A stretch of 23,369 nt of DNA from an uncultured Lachnospiraceae bacterium (GTDB taxonomy: Bacteria > Bacillota > Clostridia > Lachnospirales > Lachnospiraceae): assembly GCA_900544445.1 (NCBI GenBank), contig UQVK01000060.1:1-23369 (forward strand), in the 5' to 3' direction. Shown here piece by piece: positions 22,163 through 23,369 of the stretch (position 1 is the first letter of the stretch; every line of letters starts with the position of its first letter). The notes under the pieces are model-generated. The model was not told the DNA's origin. It saw only the letters and a program-made list of their open reading frames with translations, and did no database searches. A program made the position numbers and the translations under genes.

Positions 22163-23369
22163 ATGTTGGTGAGCTTACATGTGAAAAATCTGGCGCTGAT
22201 TCAGGAAACGGAGGTCTTTTTCGGCCCTGGCCTGAACATTCTGACCGGAGAAACGGGCGCGGGAAAATCCATCATCATCGGTTCCGTGGGACTTGCCCTC
22301 GGCGGAAGAGCGGACCGCGACATGATTCGGACCGGAGAGGATTACGCCCTTGTGGAGCTGGTGTTCGAGTTGGAGAAAAAGGAGCAGGCGGAAAGGATTC
22401 GCGCCCTTGACATTCCGGTGGAGGAGGACGGCATGGTGATATTGCAGCGGCGCATCATGCCCGGAAGAAGCTTAAGCCGGGTGAACGGGGAGACGGTGAA
22501 TGGCAGGCTCTTAAAGGAGCTTTCCGGCATTCTCATCGATATTCACGGCCAGCATGATTCGCAGAAGCTCTTAAAGCCAAAGCGCCATCTGGAGATTCTC
22601 GACGACTTTGCCGGAGAGGGAGCGGCGGTTCTGAAAGGAAGGCTGAAGGAAACATATGAAGCCTTCCGGCAGACAGAAAAACTCCTTTCCGAATGCAGCA
22701 TGGACACCAGGGAAAGGGAGCGCGCTCTTTCCCTGGCCAGCTTCGAGGCGCAGGAAATCGAGGAAGCTGCCCTGCGGGAGGGCGAGGATGAAGAGCTGGA
22801 GGGCCGCTACCGGAAGATGGCGAACAGCCGACGGATCGCGGAGGCTGTGGGAGCGGCCTGGGAGCTCACCGGCTCGGAAAACGGGGGCGGAACCTCTGAA
22901 GCCGTGGGACGGGCTATCCGGGAACTTTCCTCCGTCAGCGCCTATGACGAGGGCCTAGAGCAGCTCGTATCCATGCTTTCCGACATCGAGGGCCTGCTGA
23001 ACGAATTCAATCATTCTGCCTCGGAATACCTCTTAGACCTGGAGTTTGACCAGGAAGATTTCATTCAGGTGGAGGAACGGCTTAACCTGATCAACCGACT
23101 GAAGGAAAAATATGGAAATTCCATTGCTGAAGTTCTCCGTTATCAGGAGGAAAGGGAGCGGGAGATCGAACGCCTGCAGGATGCGGATGCATACAGGGAA
23201 AAGCTTCAGGGAAAACTGGAGGAGGAACGGGGACAGGTGGAAGCGCTCTGCGGACAGCTTTCTCTGATCCGGAAGAAGGCGGGAGAGAAGCTTTCAAAGC
23301 TTTTGATCGCGGATCTTTCCGATCTGAATTTCAACCAGGTGGATTTTGATGTTTTCCTGACGAAAAAGG
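22163..23369 (+). CDS. recN: DNA repair protein RecN (3' end outside window)
   Basis: 402 codons are present and the frame is open to the last base. RecN is an SMC-like ATPase acting at double-strand breaks. Walker A GETGAGKS is at 29-36 in FGPGLNILTGETGAGKSIII. ALGGRADRDMIRTGE and VNGETVNGRLLKELSG follow, and then the RecN-typical IDIHGQHDSQKLLKP (125-139). From about residue 150 the sequence becomes a long charged coiled coil with a SFEAQEIEEA stretch. The Walker B and signature motifs of the C-terminal half are not in the window. AAGGA lies about ten bases before the ATG, 16 bases after argR. RecN behind argR is the standard Firmicute order. Confidence 0.95.
   Translation, partial: MLVSLHVKNLALIQETEVFFGPGLNILTGETGAGKSIIIGSVGLALGGRADRDMIRTGEDYALVELVFELEKKEQAERIRALDIPVEEDGMVILQRRIMPGRSLSRVNGETVNGRLLKELSGILIDIHGQHDSQKLLKPKRHLEILDDFAGEGAAVLKGRLKETYEAFRQTEKLLSECSMDTRERERALSLASFEAQEIEEAALREGEDEELEGRYRKMANSRRIAEAVGAAWELTGSENGGGTSEAVGRAIRELSSVSAYDEGLEQLVSMLSDIEGLLNEFNHSASEYLLDLEFDQEDFIQVEERLNLINRLKEKYGNSIAEVLRYQEEREREIERLQDADAYREKLQGKLEEERGQVEALCGQLSLIRKKAGEKLSKLLIADLSDLNFNQVDFDVFLTKK

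Noticed and set aside
1..23369. CRISPR arrays, tRNA or rRNA genes, intact insertion sequences
   Set aside because: No regularly spaced repeats, no tRNA-like cloverleaf and no complete transposase were seen on reading through the window.

Overview
The window looks like a chromosomal segment of an anaerobic, endospore-forming Firmicute of the Clostridia, most likely Lachnospiraceae. The basis is the end of a spoIIIA sporulation operon, the housekeeping run Asp23/Gls24-nusB-xseA-xseB-ispA-dxs-tlyA-nadK-argR-recN, Shine-Dalgarno-led genes and moderately GC-rich core genes. No rRNA, tRNA, CRISPR array or intact insertion sequence was seen. Assignments rest on reading protein motifs by eye; no database search was possible.

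Layout. (1) 1-1636: 3' end of spoIIIAF, then complete spoIIIAG and spoIIIAH, which encode parts of the mother-cell channel that engages SpoIIQ. A long imperfect hairpin (1653-1708) follows. (2) 1784-9860: an accessory block, visibly more AT-rich in places. It holds a DUF4869 gene with a decayed partner (2360-2595). Next is a compact module of LytTR response regulator, GHKL sensor kinase, two ABC-2-type permeases, a COG4586-like ATPase and a small membrane protein (2695-7731). After a 375-base gap with a good sigma-A promoter and several hairpins comes a 42-codon ORF translationally coupled to a YhcG/DUF1016 PD-(D/E)XK nuclease. The nuclease is followed by a tight row of perfect palindromes and by gene remnants. 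(3) 9861-14563: deoB behind a strong promoter and a very large leader hairpin, prfC, and a membrane-anchored transglutaminase-like protein. (4) 14574-23369: one long co-oriented housekeeping operon, starting at a recognisable promoter before the Asp23/Gls24 gene and running off the right edge inside recN.

How it works together. The right-hand operon combines transcription antitermination (NusB), exonuclease VII (XseA/XseB), isoprenoid precursor synthesis (Dxs, IspA), an rRNA methyltransferase-like protein, NAD kinase, the arginine repressor and RecN. In Bacillus subtilis the same order follows spoIIIAH closely, with accBC and yqhY between. Here about 13 kb separates spoIIIAH from the yqhY-like gene, so this junction appears to be an insertion hot spot. 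The TCS/ABC block reads as a sense-and-export unit for an unidentified signal.

The least explained features are: a tandem perfect hairpin plus intrinsic terminator directly before nusB; the palindrome row after the YhcG nuclease; the 65-base hairpin and 16-mer direct repeat in the deoB leader; the coupled small ORF before the nuclease; and the gene graveyard at 9435-9860. I did not find a clear-cut new multi-gene system. The nuclease locus and the TCS/ABC module are the best candidates for follow-up.
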